This document shows, in pieces, positions 39,637 to 51,750 of a stretch of DNA of 64,000 nt; position 1 is the first letter of the stretch; the number at the start of each line of letters is the position of its first letter. Both the position numbers and the translations under genes were made by a program. Location: the NCBI GenBank assembly GCA_003222395.1, contig QHWB01000032.1, forward strand, positions 124,001 to 188,000, in the 5' to 3' direction. A model generated the notes under the pieces. The model did not search any database. It was given only the letters and a program-made list of their open reading frames with translations, and was not told the origin of the DNA. Source of the stretch: Acidobacteriota bacterium (lineage in GTDB: Bacteria; Acidobacteriota; Vicinamibacteria; Vicinamibacterales; CAVVIG01).

Positions 39637-41175
39637 TCATCCCTGTAGAGCGAGAACGAACGGCTCCTCAATCGCTTGGACGACCCAGCGCAGGAACCGG
39701 ATCCCGTCGGCGCCGTCGATGGCGCGGTGATCGTACGACAGCGAGAGCGGCAGCATGACCCGCGGGACGAACTGATTGCCGTCGAATTTCGGCTGCGTCG
39801 AGGCGCGCGAGATGCCGAGGATGGCGACTTCCGGCGCGTTGACGATCGGCGTGAAGTAGGTGCCGCCGATGCCTCCGAGATTCGAGATGCTGAACGTGCC
39901 GCCCTGCATCTCCTCGAGCGCGATCTTGCGGCTGCGCGCCTTCTCGGAGAGCTGAACGAGCTCCACCGCGATCTGGATGATGTTCTTCTGATCGGCGTTG
40001 CGAATCACCGGCACCAGCAGCCCGCGATCGGTGTCGACGGCGACGCCGATGTTGACGTACTTCTTCACGATGATCTCGTCGTTCTCGAGATCGATCGACG
40101 TGTTGAACTGCGGGAACACCCGGAGCGCCGATGCCACCACCTTGACGGCGACGGCCGTGACGGTCAGATTGCCTCCGGCCGCCTCGGTCTGCTTCGCGTA
40201 CTTCTTGCGCAGCTCCTCGAGTGCGGTGGTATCGGCCACGTCGAATTGCGTGACGTGCGGAATCGCCGCCCATGCCGCCGCGAGATGCTCGGCGGTCCGG
40301 CGCCGCACGGCGCGCATCGGCTGACGCTCGACGGCACCCCACCGCGAGAAATCGGGCAACGCTTCCGACGCGACGCCGCCGCTGCGAGCGGCGCCGGCGA
40401 CGAGCCGCTTCGCGTGGTTCTTCACGTCCTCGACCGAAATCCGTCCGGCGTCGCCGCTGCCCGCGACCTGGTTGATGTCGACGCCGAGCTCGCGCGCCAT
40501 GCGGCGCACCGACGGCGCCGCCGGGGCGGTCGGCGTCTCCGGCGTAGCGGGCGGCTGTTCGGCCGGCGGCCGCGCGCCGCGCGAGATATCGACGACCTTC
40601 GCGCCGCTCTTGTCGCCGGCCGTCTCGCGCTTCGTCGGTTCGCGCTGCTCCTCGCCGCCCGCTTCAGGAACGTTCTCGGATTTGGCGGCGACGGTCTTCG
40701 TGGCCTGCGTCTCGCGCGGTGGCTGCGACTCGCGCGCCGGCTGCGGTTCGCGCGCTGGCTGCGACTCTCGCGGCGGCTGCGGTTCCCGCGGCGGCTGCGA
40801 CTCTCGCGGCGGCTGCGACTCGCGCGCCGGCTGCGGTTCCCGCGGCGGCTGCGCCTGGCGGCGCGGCTCCGGCTCGGGGGGCTGCGACTCGCGGGCCTGC
40901 TGCGGCTCGGCAGCGGGCTCCGCCTTGTTCGACGCCTCACCCTCGTCAACTGTCAGAATCGCCTGTCCGACTTTCACCTTGTCGCCGGCCTTGACCTTGA
41001 TGTCTTTGACTTGTCCGGCGACGGACGAGGGCACCTCGATCGTGGCCTTGTCGGTTTCGAGCTCGAGAACCGGCTGTTCCTTCGCGAGGGTGTCGCCCTG
41101 CTTCACCAGCACTCGAAGGACGTCGCCGGCCTGAATGTTCTCGCCCAGCTCAGGGAGCGTGAAATCAGTAGGCAC
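39637..41175 (-). CDS. aceF: Pyruvate dehydrogenase E2, dihydrolipoamide acetyltransferase
   Basis: 512 aa. A single lipoyl domain (about 1-80, modified Lys in ELETDKATIEVPSS) is followed by a linker of ~120 residues. The linker is built from degenerate RESQPPREPQPAR units encoded by a DNA minisatellite at about 40729-40866. Next are an E1/E3-binding domain (VRRMARELGVDINQVAGSGD, about 220-250) and the catalytic domain (about 275-512) with FSISNLGGIGGTYFTPIVNA and active-site His in SYDHRAIDGADGIRF. It accepts acetyl groups from AceE. The 15-bp gap to aceE indicates one operon. Confidence 0.95.
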   Translation of the reverse strand: MPTDFTLPELGENIQAGDVLRVLVKQGDTLAKEQPVLELETDKATIEVPSSVAGQVKDIKVKAGDKVKVGQAILTVDEGEASNKAEPAAEPQQARESQPPEPEPRRQAQPPREPQPARESQPPRESQPPREPQPPRESQPAREPQPARESQPPRETQATKTVAAKSENVPEAGGEEQREPTKRETAGDKSGAKVVDISRGARPPAEQPPATPETPTAPAAPSVRRMARELGVDINQVAGSGDAGRISVEDVKNHAKRLVAGAARSGGVASEALPDFSRWGAVERQPMRAVRRRTAEHLAAAWAAIPHVTQFDVADTTALEELRKKYAKQTEAAGGNLTVTAVAVKVVASALRVFPQFNTSIDLENDEIIVKKYVNIGVAVDTDRGLLVPVIRNADQKNIIQIAVELVQLSEKARSRKIALEEMQGGTFSISNLGGIGGTYFTPIVNAPEVAILGISRASTQPKFDGNQFVPRVMLPLSLSYDHRAIDGADGIRFLRWVVQAIEEPFVLALQG

Positions 41176-41190
41176 GAGTTGATCGTTTCA

Positions 41191-43872
<2,682 letters not shown>

Positions 43873-43989
43873 GAAACGGATCCTTTCACGTCGCCGGAAC
43901 TGTCCAGTCGAACCGTCGGCTGACCAACGCGTTCGCTACAGCATAACCACTAATTGTACCGCGTCGGAGCGAAACTCGTATAGGGTGAG

Positions 43990-46038
43990 ATGATGAAACG
44001 ACTGCTGTGTGTGTTCGTCTTCGTCTCGTGTCCGCTCGCCGCGGTGATCACGTACGCGCAGACGCGCACCGCCGCGACGGCCGGCGTGACGAGCGGCCCG
44101 TCGCAATCAGGGCTGCAGCTCGACGCGCTGGATCGGAGCGCCGATCCGTGCACCGACTTCTTCCAGTTCGCCTGCGGCAGCTGGGTCGCGAACAACCCGA
44201 TTCCCGCCGATCGTTCGAGCTGGGGGCGGTTCGACGAGCTGCAGGATCGCAACAACGAGACGCTCAAAACCATTCTGGAGAGCGCCGCCGGCGGAGGCGA
44301 TCCCCAGTCGCAGAAGATCGGCGACTACTACGCGTCGTGCATGGACGAGAAGGCGATCGACGCGAAAGGGATCGCGCCGCTCGATCCGCTGCTGAAGAAA
44401 ATCGGCGCGGTGACGACGGCCAGCGAGCTCGCGCCGATCGTCGCGGAGCTCCACACGATTGGCGTCGACGTCTTTTTCGGCTTCGGATCGGAAGCGGACT
44501 TCAAAGACGCCTCGCTCGAGATGGCGATTGCCGACCGGGGCGGCATGGGTCTCCCCGAGCGCGACTACTACTTCAGAGACGATGCGAAGTCGAAGGAGCT
44601 GCGGGAGCAGTACGTCGCGCACGTCGCGAAGATGCTGTCGCTCCTCGGCGTGCCGCAGGCGCAGGCCGACGCGTCGGCGCAGGCAATCATGCGCCTCGAG
44701 ACGGCGCTCGCCAAAGGCGCGCTCGACGTCGTCTCGCGGCGCGACCCGACGAAGATTTATCACAAGCTGACGCCCGAAGAGCTGCAGACGCTGACGCCGC
44801 AGTTCCCGTGGCAGCAGTACTTCAAGGGCATCGGGGCGCCGCCGATCTACGCGCTCAACGTCACCGAGCCCGATTTCTTCAGGGCGCTCGGACAGACGCT
44901 CGATTCGACGTCGGTCGACGATCTGAAGGCGTACCTGCGGTGGCACGTCGCGCACTCGTCGGCGCCCGTGCTGGCGAAGCCGTTCGTCGACGAAAACTTC
45001 AAGTTCTACGGCACCGCGCTGACCGGCGCGAAGGAGCTGCGGCCGCGGTGGAAGCGCTGCGTCCAGTACACGGACGGCGATCTCGGCGAAGCGCTCGGGC
45101 AGGCTTTCGTGAAGGAAAAGTTCGGCCCCGAGGCGAAAGCCGACACGCTGAAGATGGTGCACGAGATCGAAGCGGCGCTCGAGAAAGACCTGAATACGCT
45201 CACGTGGATGACCGATGCGACCAAGCGTGAGGCGATGACGAAGCTCCACGCCGTCGCCGACAAGATCGGCTACCCGGACAACTGGCGCGACTACAGCGCG
45301 CTGCGCATCGCCCGCGGCGATGCGCTCGGCAACTCTCAGCGCGCGAACGCGTTCGAGTTCCGCCGCCAGTTGAACAAGATCGGCAAGACGGTCGACAAGA
45401 GCGAATGGGGCATGACGCCGCCGACCGTCAACGCGTACTACAACCCGCTCCAGAACAACATCAACTTCCCCGCCGGCATCCTGCAGCCGCCGTTCTACAG
45501 CGTCAAGAGCGACGCCGGCGTCAACTACGGCGGCGTGGGCGCCGTCGTCGGCCACGAACTGACGCACGGCTTCGACGATCAGGGACGGCAGTTCGACGCG
45601 CGCGGCAATCTCAAGGAGTGGTGGACCGCGCAGGACGCGAAGGCGTTCACCGACCGAGCCCAGTGCCTCGTCGACGAGTACGGCGGCTTCACCGCGATTG
45701 ACGACGTGAAGGTGAACGGGAAGCTGACGCTGGGCGAGAACACCGCGGACAACGGCGGGCTGCGTCTCGCGCTGATGGCCTACATGGCCGGCGTCGTCGC
45801 GCCGGCGAAGACGCTGGACGGCTTCACGCCCGAGCAGCGCTTCTTCCTCGGGTGGGGTCAGATCTGGTGCGCAACCCGGCGTCCGGAGGCGATGCGCATG
45901 ATGGCGCAGACCAACCCGCACTCGCCCGAAAAATATCGCGTGAACGGCGTCGTCTCGAACATGCCGGAATTCCAGAAGGCGTTCTCGTGCAAGGCCGACA
46001 CGCCGATGGTGCGGCAGACGCAGTGCCGGGTCTGGTGA
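43990..46038 (+). CDS. M13 family zinc metallopeptidase (neprilysin/PepO-like)
   Basis: 682 aa, signal peptide MMKRLLCVFVFVSCPLAAVI. The M13 N-domain (SADPCTDFFQFACGSWVANN, about 50) and catalytic domain are both present. The zinc site HELTHGFDDQGRQFD (about 522-536) supplies two His and the catalytic Glu, and the third ligand is Glu in LGENTADNGGLRLA (about 583). NAYYNPLQNNINFPAGILQP is the substrate-edge motif and CRVW the conserved C-terminus. A secreted or periplasmic oligopeptidase. A TATAGG box ends 5 nt before the start. The stop overlaps the glycosylase start (GTGA). Confidence 0.95.
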   Translation: MMKRLLCVFVFVSCPLAAVITYAQTRTAATAGVTSGPSQSGLQLDALDRSADPCTDFFQFACGSWVANNPIPADRSSWGRFDELQDRNNETLKTILESAAGGGDPQSQKIGDYYASCMDEKAIDAKGIAPLDPLLKKIGAVTTASELAPIVAELHTIGVDVFFGFGSEADFKDASLEMAIADRGGMGLPERDYYFRDDAKSKELREQYVAHVAKMLSLLGVPQAQADASAQAIMRLETALAKGALDVVSRRDPTKIYHKLTPEELQTLTPQFPWQQYFKGIGAPPIYALNVTEPDFFRALGQTLDSTSVDDLKAYLRWHVAHSSAPVLAKPFVDENFKFYGTALTGAKELRPRWKRCVQYTDGDLGEALGQAFVKEKFGPEAKADTLKMVHEIEAALEKDLNTLTWMTDATKREAMTKLHAVADKIGYPDNWRDYSALRIARGDALGNSQRANAFEFRRQLNKIGKTVDKSEWGMTPPTVNAYYNPLQNNINFPAGILQPPFYSVKSDAGVNYGGVGAVVGHELTHGFDDQGRQFDARGNLKEWWTAQDAKAFTDRAQCLVDEYGGFTAIDDVKVNGKLTLGENTADNGGLRLALMAYMAGVVAPAKTLDGFTPEQRFFLGWGQIWCATRRPEAMRMMAQTNPHSPEKYRVNGVVSNMPEFQKAFSCKADTPMVRQTQCRVW

Positions 46039-46793
46039 GGCCGCAGAGCCGGGAAGCGCCGGACGGGCGGAGAAGCATCTGCGACGCTTGGCGGCTTTCA
46101 GAAGTCGCCGCGGCGATCATCGGCTGCAATCGGTGCCCTCGCCTGCGAAGCTATTGCGCCGAGATCGCACGCACGAAGCGGCGCGCGTTTCGGCACGAAG
46201 TGTACTGGGGCAAGCCTGTTCCAGGCTTCGGCGACCCGCATGCGCGCCTCCTGCTGATCGGTCTGGCGCCGGCCGCGCACGGCGCCAATCGCACCGGCCG
46301 CGTGTTCACCGGCGACGGCGTCGGCGGCTCGGGCGACTTCCTGATGTCGGCGCTCCATCGGGCCGGCTTCTCGAACATTCCCACCTCCCACCATCCTCAG
46401 GACGGTCTGGCGCTGAAGGACGTGTTCATCGCGGCAGCCGTCCGCTGCGCGCCCCCCGACAACAAGCCGACGCCGGAAGAAATCGCGCACTGCCTTCCGC
46501 ATCTCGACGCCGAGACCGCCGCGCTGCCGCACGTCCGCGTCGTCGTCGGTCTCGGCCGCATCGGGTTCGACGTGTACCTGCAGCTGCTGAAACATCGCGG
46601 CATCGCCGTGAAACCGAAGCCGGAATTCGGACACGCGCGCGCGCACACTCTTCCAAACGGTCAGACGTTGATTGGCTGCTACCACCCAAGTCGGCAGAAC
46701 ACGAATACCGGAAAACTCACCTTGACGATGATGGATGAGGTGTTCCGCCTCGCGCGAAGGCGATTAAGGTCGAGTGGCGCGTCGAATAACTAA
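46035..46793 (+). CDS. Uracil-DNA glycosylase, family 5 (UdgB type)
   Basis: 252 aa from GTG 46035, which overlaps the M13 stop; a later start is possible. Excises uracil or hypoxanthine from DNA. Fe-S ligands lie in IIGCNRCPRLRSYC (about 32-45) with further Cys at VRCAPPDNKPTPEE and HCLPHL. The motif A region GLAPAAHGANRTGRVFTGDG is family-5-like (GLAPAxHG with Ala in place of the Glu/Asp of other families). The C-terminal active-site loop is IGCYHPSRQNTNTGKLT. Coupling to a secreted peptidase gene is probably positional only. Confidence 0.93.
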   Translation: MRPQSREAPDGRRSICDAWRLSEVAAAIIGCNRCPRLRSYCAEIARTKRRAFRHEVYWGKPVPGFGDPHARLLLIGLAPAAHGANRTGRVFTGDGVGGSGDFLMSALHRAGFSNIPTSHHPQDGLALKDVFIAAAVRCAPPDNKPTPEEIAHCLPHLDAETAALPHVRVVVGLGRIGFDVYLQLLKHRGIAVKPKPEFGHARAHTLPNGQTLIGCYHPSRQNTNTGKLTLTMMDEVFRLARRRLRSSGASNN

Positions 46794-46874
46794 GCGATCG
46801 CGGATCGAGCAGAACGCGCGGCGAAAAATCATGTGGCGTCCGACTTGCAGCGGCTCATCGCGGGAGGTGAGCTC

Positions 46875-47093
46875 ATGGAAACGCTGCTCGGGTACCTCTA
46901 CCCGCCGTTCCTTGCGCTGCAGCAGGTTCCCGACAAAACGATTCAGGTCACCGTGCAGAACAGCGGACGCGTCTGGTATCAGAATCCGATCTGGATCGCG
47001 ATCGGCATTCTCGCCGTCGTGATGGTTCTGCTGCTGATCGTGATCGCGGTGCGCGGCAGCAGCAGCGGCGGCACGACGATCGTCAAGGACTAG
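46875..47093 (+). CDS. Small single-pass membrane protein, unknown function
   Basis: 72 aa from ATG 46875, chosen because GGGAGGTG lies 5 nt upstream; a GTG at 46833 without RBS is the alternative. The N-terminal 30 residues (METLLGYLYPPFLALQQVPD) are amphipathic. The segment NPIWIAIGILAVVMVLLLIV is one clear TM helix, followed by a short polar tail (RGSSSGGTTIVKD). No family recognised. Confidence 0.72.
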   Translation: METLLGYLYPPFLALQQVPDKTIQVTVQNSGRVWYQNPIWIAIGILAVVMVLLLIVIAVRGSSSGGTTIVKD

Positions 47094-47096
47094 ACC

Positions 47097-47368
47097 GATC
47101 CACCTGCACGCAGGCATGCAGGCGCCGTCGAAGACGGTCGACGTGGCGCCGCAGTACCTTCGCTCGCGCGGGCGGCGCACGTGGAAGGCGTCGTGATTCT
47201 CGAGGCCGTGATCGACGCGGACGGATCGGTCACCTCCGTGAAGATGCTCCGATCGATCCCGTTAGTCGACGACGCGGGCGGAGGTTCACACCCGCGCGAT
47301 TGAACGGTCAGGCGGTGTCCGTCGTGATGACTGTCACCGTCAACTTCACGCTGCAGCCTTACCGCTGA
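47097..47368 (+). pseudogene. Remnant of a TonB-type C-terminal domain gene
   Basis: Three frames together spell a TonB C-terminal domain. The first part is GMQAPSKTVDVAPQY; after a frameshift near 47158 comes SLARAAHVEGVVILEAVIDA followed by DGSVTSVKMLRSIPLVDDA. After a deletion near 47278 comes RFTPARLNGQAVSVVMTVTV and NFTLQPYR with a stop at 47366. The conserved AALDAVRQW helix of the family is missing. The N-terminal part of an energy transducer is absent. The end overlaps the convergent nuclease gene by about 10 bp. Confidence 0.8.
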
Positions 47369-50300
47369 TCGTGTGGCACGACGACGCCCGTCGTGCCATT
47401 CGCCACGTTGCCGGACGCGTCGCTGCACGCAACCGCGATCGCGTAGATGCGCCCCGGTCCATTCCCATTCCGATCCGCACGCAGCGTGACCGAGAGACCG
47501 CCCGGTAAGGACCAGGCGCCGCTCGCATCCTCATTGCTCGTGACGCCCGTGACGACGCACGCCGGACTGGGATCGGCAAGGTCGGCGACTGCCACGCTGA
47601 TCGTGATTGAGGTCATCTTCTTGTTCGGCGGCCATAGCGAGGTGCGGCTCGGCGTGACGGACGCGATCCTCGGCGGCGTCGTGTCGACGGCACGGAACGT
47701 TCCCGTCGCCGTCGAGCCGAGCAGGAACTCCGATGGATTCCCGGCATAGGACGCGGTTACGTCGTACGTCCCAACGCCCCGGGTCAGCGACACACTGGCC
47801 ACGCCCTGTGCGTCCGTTATCGCTTCGAACAGCGATGAGCCGACATGAATGGACAACGGCGCACCGGCAACAGGTGTTCCGTCGAACCGGTGCAGGATGA
47901 ACGGCAGCGTCGCCGGCGATCCCGCTTCCGCGGTCGTGTCGTTGTAGCTCACCGTTGTCGTCGGGAACCTGAAGTACGACACGACCGGATCGTGGTCCGA
48001 CGCGCGCAGCGGAGAATTCGCGTCGTTGCGGAATATCTCGGGGAAGTCGGCGTTGGTGCGGCCGTACTCGATGCCGGTCGCCACTGGCAGGATGTTCTGG
48101 GTGACGAGGATGTGGTCGAGTTCCTGCGCATTCCCGTCGAACACGAACGAATAGCGCTGGTCGGCCGCGGCGAAGTCGATCAGATCCGCCAGATTCGGAT
48201 TCACGAGATCGGGGCTCGCGAGTGTCACGAAATCGGCCGGCGACGGGGCCCCCTTGATGGTTCCAATCGAATCGACGTAACCGTCGTTGATCTGGAATGC
48301 GTTGTAGTCGCCGACCGAGACGATACGCTCGTTCGGGTTCGCCGCCTGACGCGCCTGAATGAGGTTCGCGAGGAATTCCGCCTGCGCCTGCCGCTTGTGC
48401 CTGACCCGGTCGCCGTCCGCCGGGTCGTTGATGCCGGACAACGAACGCAAGTGGTTCACGATGACGGTGACCGGGACCGAACTTGTACTGGCCTCCGGCG
48501 CAAGCGTCGCGCGCAGGATGAGCGGCGGTCGATCATTCAGCAAAGACTCCGATGGGTTTCCGTCCGGACCTGTAAACACGAACGTCGTATCTTTGCCTTC
48601 CTGAGTGACGTCGACGACGGCAACGCGAGACGATTTGACGAGGAAGCCCGAGTCGATGCCACCGATGTCGTTGCCTTCTGTCAGATAGGCCTGGTAGTTC
48701 GGATTCGGATCGCTGTTCGCGACGGCGTCTTTATTCACCTTGTCAGCAATCGCCTGCAGCACGCTCGCGTTCTCGATCTCCTCGAGGCCGATGATGTCGG
48801 GCGACAGCATCACGTTGCGGATCTCGAGCGACGCCTTGTTCAACCGGTTGTTGAATGCCGTTTCCGTCAGCACGGCATCGCTGGTGCCGGGATCGTTCGC
48901 CGTGTCGAAGAAGCGCTCGAAGTTCGCTGTGGCGATCGTGAACTCGTCCGGTCGCGGCATCCGAGCGGGAATCGGCGCCGTGAGCAGGCCGCTCACCGAC
49001 GCCTGAGAGCCCGCGTCGACGTCGATCGTGTAAGTCCGGAAACCGAAGTCGAGCGGTCCCGTGAGGTTCTGGACAATGGCGCCGGTGGTGACGTTGAGAA
49101 TCGGACCGCCAAGCGCTCTCGAATCGACTCGCAGCCGCTCCGGATTTGCATCGAAACGCGGAACCGTCAGCGGCGCGCCCGGCGGCAACGGATCGAAAAT
49201 TTCGATGCCGGCTTCGCGGAACGGCCGCGCAATGCCGGTGATGACGCCGTAAAAGACGCCGTTCGATGTCGATGTCGCACTGGCTTCGCTGACGGTTCCC
49301 TGCGTCGGCGCCGTCGCGGTCAGCGAATCGACGTGGACGCGCATACCCTCGAACCGTTCGAGCTGATCCGGCGCACCCGAGGTATCGGCTGCCGCCGTGA
49401 GGACGACGGGCGCCGGCAGCGCGTTGCTCGCCGAGAGCAGCGAGACCGACGCATTCGTAATCTCCGTCGCCGGAGGACTGTTCGGATCGGCGCTCGGAAT
49501 GAATTCCTGCACGCGGCCGGTGACGAGGAGGAGATTTCCGATCGACGCCGCCGGCGGCGCCGACGATGTAAAGACGAAAATGCCTTCCGACGTACTCGGA
49601 TCGCCGTCGTACTCGTTCTCCGGACTCTGAATGAAGAAGCCGTTCGACTTCACGCCGGTGACGATGCCCGAGGTCGTCACCACCTGACCGGCGAGCGGCG
49701 AGGTGTCGAACGAACTCTGAATGTCGTGGATGGGCGTCGGCGGGGCAAGGACCGCCAGCAGGATCGTCGTTGTCGCAACGCGGTTCTGTTGATCCGCGAT
49801 CGAGGCCGGAAGCGTTTTGTTGCCGGGCGCCGTGCTCGCCGATACCGTCGCGGTGAGCGAAAACACGCTGTCGTTCGGCCGCAGGTCGCCATGGCTGCCA
49901 TCGTCGAAGAACGCCTGCGAAGGGGCGCCGCCAATCGCGCTCAGGTCTGCGGACACCGCGACGCCAGTACTCGTGGGGTTCGCACCCGGCGTCACCATCA
50001 CGGTCAGCAGGGCCGAACCGCCCGGCAACACACTGGCGGGCGACGCGGCGCCGACGCCGGATGGATTGGTCGGCGTGACGACCGGACATGGCGCGGCATT
50101 CGTTGCGCTGTTGTGCGGCACGGGAGCGCCGGCAGTGAAGTCGAGGCTGTTCCCATCGGTGTCGGAACATGCGTTGCCGGCGCGAAGCGCTGCCGTCGTG
50201 TTGCTCGGCGTCACCGTCGGACCGGCGCCTTCGAAACAGGTCGCGGTGCTCCCGTAGCCGACGAAGTCGACGACCGTCGCGGCAAACGGACATCCGGAGC

Positions 50301-50715
50301 CGGCAAGTAACGTCGTGGTGTTGACCAGCGCGACTTTCCCGCTCGTCGCACTCATCGCGATGTTGCCGGTCGCGTCAGGCGCCGGGAGATCCGTCGTGCC
50401 GCCCGCGCCCGCGGCCTCCTGGACAAGGAGGTAACCGCCCGGAGGAACCGTCACCGGCGGCAGATTCGTTCGCTGCCACGTCGTGCCGGCGGTCGCGGCG
50501 TACTGGACCGACCAGCCGCTGACGTTCACCGCCACCGTCCCGCGATTGAATAGCTCGATAAAATCATTTTTCAGCGTGGCGCCGCTGTTGCCGCCACCGC
50601 CGTACACCTGACTGATGACAACGCCGGCCGAGATCGCGTTCAAGGGCGCGGATGTCCGGGCGATCGCTGCCGCAATCGCGATAGCGATCACATGAAGGGT
50701 CACTAGTTTTTTCAT
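47359..50715 (-). CDS. ExeM/NucH-type extracellular endonuclease with lamin-tail domain
   Basis: 1118 aa from ATG 50715 (MKKLVTLHVIAIAIAAAIA). Lamin-tail domain (about 30-150: GVVISQVYGGGGNSGATLKN, DFIELFNRGTVAVNVSGWSV); Ig-like stretch (about 210-310); nucleic-acid-binding OB-like region (about 330-470: TTSGIVTGVKSNGFFIQSPE); endonuclease/exonuclease/phosphatase domain (about 600-930). The last has LEEIENASVLQAIADKVN, VIVNHLRSLSG, RIVSVGDYNAFQINDG and ASDHDPVVSYF, which contain the metal and catalytic residues. C-terminal Ig/big repeats follow. A secreted DNase for nutrient DNA or matrix turnover. No C-terminal sorting signal seen. Confidence 0.92.
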   Translation of the reverse strand: MKKLVTLHVIAIAIAAAIARTSAPLNAISAGVVISQVYGGGGNSGATLKNDFIELFNRGTVAVNVSGWSVQYAATAGTTWQRTNLPPVTVPPGGYLLVQEAAGAGGTTDLPAPDATGNIAMSATSGKVALVNTTTLLAGSGCPFAATVVDFVGYGSTATCFEGAGPTVTPSNTTAALRAGNACSDTDGNSLDFTAGAPVPHNSATNAAPCPVVTPTNPSGVGAASPASVLPGGSALLTVMVTPGANPTSTGVAVSADLSAIGGAPSQAFFDDGSHGDLRPNDSVFSLTATVSASTAPGNKTLPASIADQQNRVATTTILLAVLAPPTPIHDIQSSFDTSPLAGQVVTTSGIVTGVKSNGFFIQSPENEYDGDPSTSEGIFVFTSSAPPAASIGNLLLVTGRVQEFIPSADPNSPPATEITNASVSLLSASNALPAPVVLTAAADTSGAPDQLERFEGMRVHVDSLTATAPTQGTVSEASATSTSNGVFYGVITGIARPFREAGIEIFDPLPPGAPLTVPRFDANPERLRVDSRALGGPILNVTTGAIVQNLTGPLDFGFRTYTIDVDAGSQASVSGLLTAPIPARMPRPDEFTIATANFERFFDTANDPGTSDAVLTETAFNNRLNKASLEIRNVMLSPDIIGLEEIENASVLQAIADKVNKDAVANSDPNPNYQAYLTEGNDIGGIDSGFLVKSSRVAVVDVTQEGKDTTFVFTGPDGNPSESLLNDRPPLILRATLAPEASTSSVPVTVIVNHLRSLSGINDPADGDRVRHKRQAQAEFLANLIQARQAANPNERIVSVGDYNAFQINDGYVDSIGTIKGAPSPADFVTLASPDLVNPNLADLIDFAAADQRYSFVFDGNAQELDHILVTQNILPVATGIEYGRTNADFPEIFRNDANSPLRASDHDPVVSYFRFPTTTVSYNDTTAEAGSPATLPFILHRFDGTPVAGAPLSIHVGSSLFEAITDAQGVASVSLTRGVGTYDVTASYAGNPSEFLLGSTATGTFRAVDTTPPRIASVTPSRTSLWPPNKKMTSITISVAVADLADPSPACVVTGVTSNEDASGAWSLPGGLSVTLRADRNGNGPGRIYAIAVACSDASGNVANGTTGVVVPHDQR

Positions 50716-50769
50716 GAAGGCGAGGATCTTAACCGAACCACGCAACGCCACCGTGTACTTATTGCCGTG

Positions 50770-51732
50770 CTAGCTCGTTGTGAGGATGCGTGTGAGCGTC
50801 GCGGCGTCGATGTTGCCGCCGCTCATCACGCAGGCGACCTTCCTGCCTGCGAGCTGATCGCGCAATTTCATCGCGGCTGCGAGCGCGGCAGCGCCGGCGC
50901 CTTCGGCGAGATTGTGCGTCGCGCGAAGAGCGAGGCGCACGCCGGCGGCGAGCTCGTCCTCGCCGAGCTCGACGATGTCGTCGAGCTCTCGTTCGAGAAT
51001 GCCGAAGGTGAGATCGAACGTGACGCGCGTGGCCATTCCTTCGGCGAACGTGTCGGCTTTCTCGCCGACGACGCGCGTGTGCGATTTCCACGATCGCGCG
51101 AAGGCATCCGCCTTCTGCGCCTGCACGCCGATGACTTTCGCGCGGCTGCCCAGCGCGGTGCGGACGATCGAGCAGCCGCACGCGCCGCTGCCGCCGCCGA
51201 TCGGCACGACGATGACGTCGACGTCAGGCAACTGTTCGAAGAGCTCGAGCGCGTAGGTGGCGACGCCGGCGATGAGCATCGGCTCGTTGGCCGAGTGCAC
51301 GTAGCGCAGCTTCCTATCGTGCTGCATCTGCTCGACCGTCTCCCGCGCTTCGTCGAAATCGCGCCCGCGCTCGATCAGCTCGGCGCCGAGCGCGCGCATC
51401 GCCGCGTTCTTCTCCGGATTGTTTCCAAGCGGCGTCACGATTGTGCACGGCACCCCTTCGCGCCGGCAGGCAAGCGCAATCGATTGCCCGTGATTGCCGG
51501 TCGTCGCGGTGATGACGCCGCGGCGCTCGCCCGGCGAAAGGCTGCCAATCAGATTCACGCCGCCGCGCACTTTGAACGCGCCGGTCGGATTGTGGTTCTC
51601 GTGCTTGACGAAGATGTCGAGACCCGTTTCCTGCGACAGCAGCGCATGCCGCATCAGCGGCGTCGGCGTGACGACGCGATACACGCGCTGACGCGCGGCG
51701 TACACATCTTTCAACGTGGGAGCAGTCAGCAT
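50770..51732 (-). CDS. PLP-dependent threonine/serine dehydratase family protein
   Basis: 320 aa, fold-type II PLP enzyme. Schiff-base Lys in ENHNPTGAFKVRGGVNLI (about 52), substrate loop TATTGNHGQSIALACRRE, and phosphate-binding glycine loop VVPIGGGSGACGCSIV (about 186). Length without a C-terminal ACT domain is that of catabolic threonine dehydratases or serine racemases; the true substrate is open. It follows the GDPD gene by 18 bp on the same strand. Confidence 0.9.
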   Translation of the reverse strand: MLTAPTLKDVYAARQRVYRVVTPTPLMRHALLSQETGLDIFVKHENHNPTGAFKVRGGVNLIGSLSPGERRGVITATTGNHGQSIALACRREGVPCTIVTPLGNNPEKNAAMRALGAELIERGRDFDEARETVEQMQHDRKLRYVHSANEPMLIAGVATYALELFEQLPDVDVIVVPIGGGSGACGCSIVRTALGSRAKVIGVQAQKADAFARSWKSHTRVVGEKADTFAEGMATRVTFDLTFGILERELDDIVELGEDELAAGVRLALRATHNLAEGAGAAALAAAMKLRDQLAGRKVACVMSGGNIDAATLTRILTTS

Positions 51733-51750
51733 GACCCTAGCGCGGACCTT

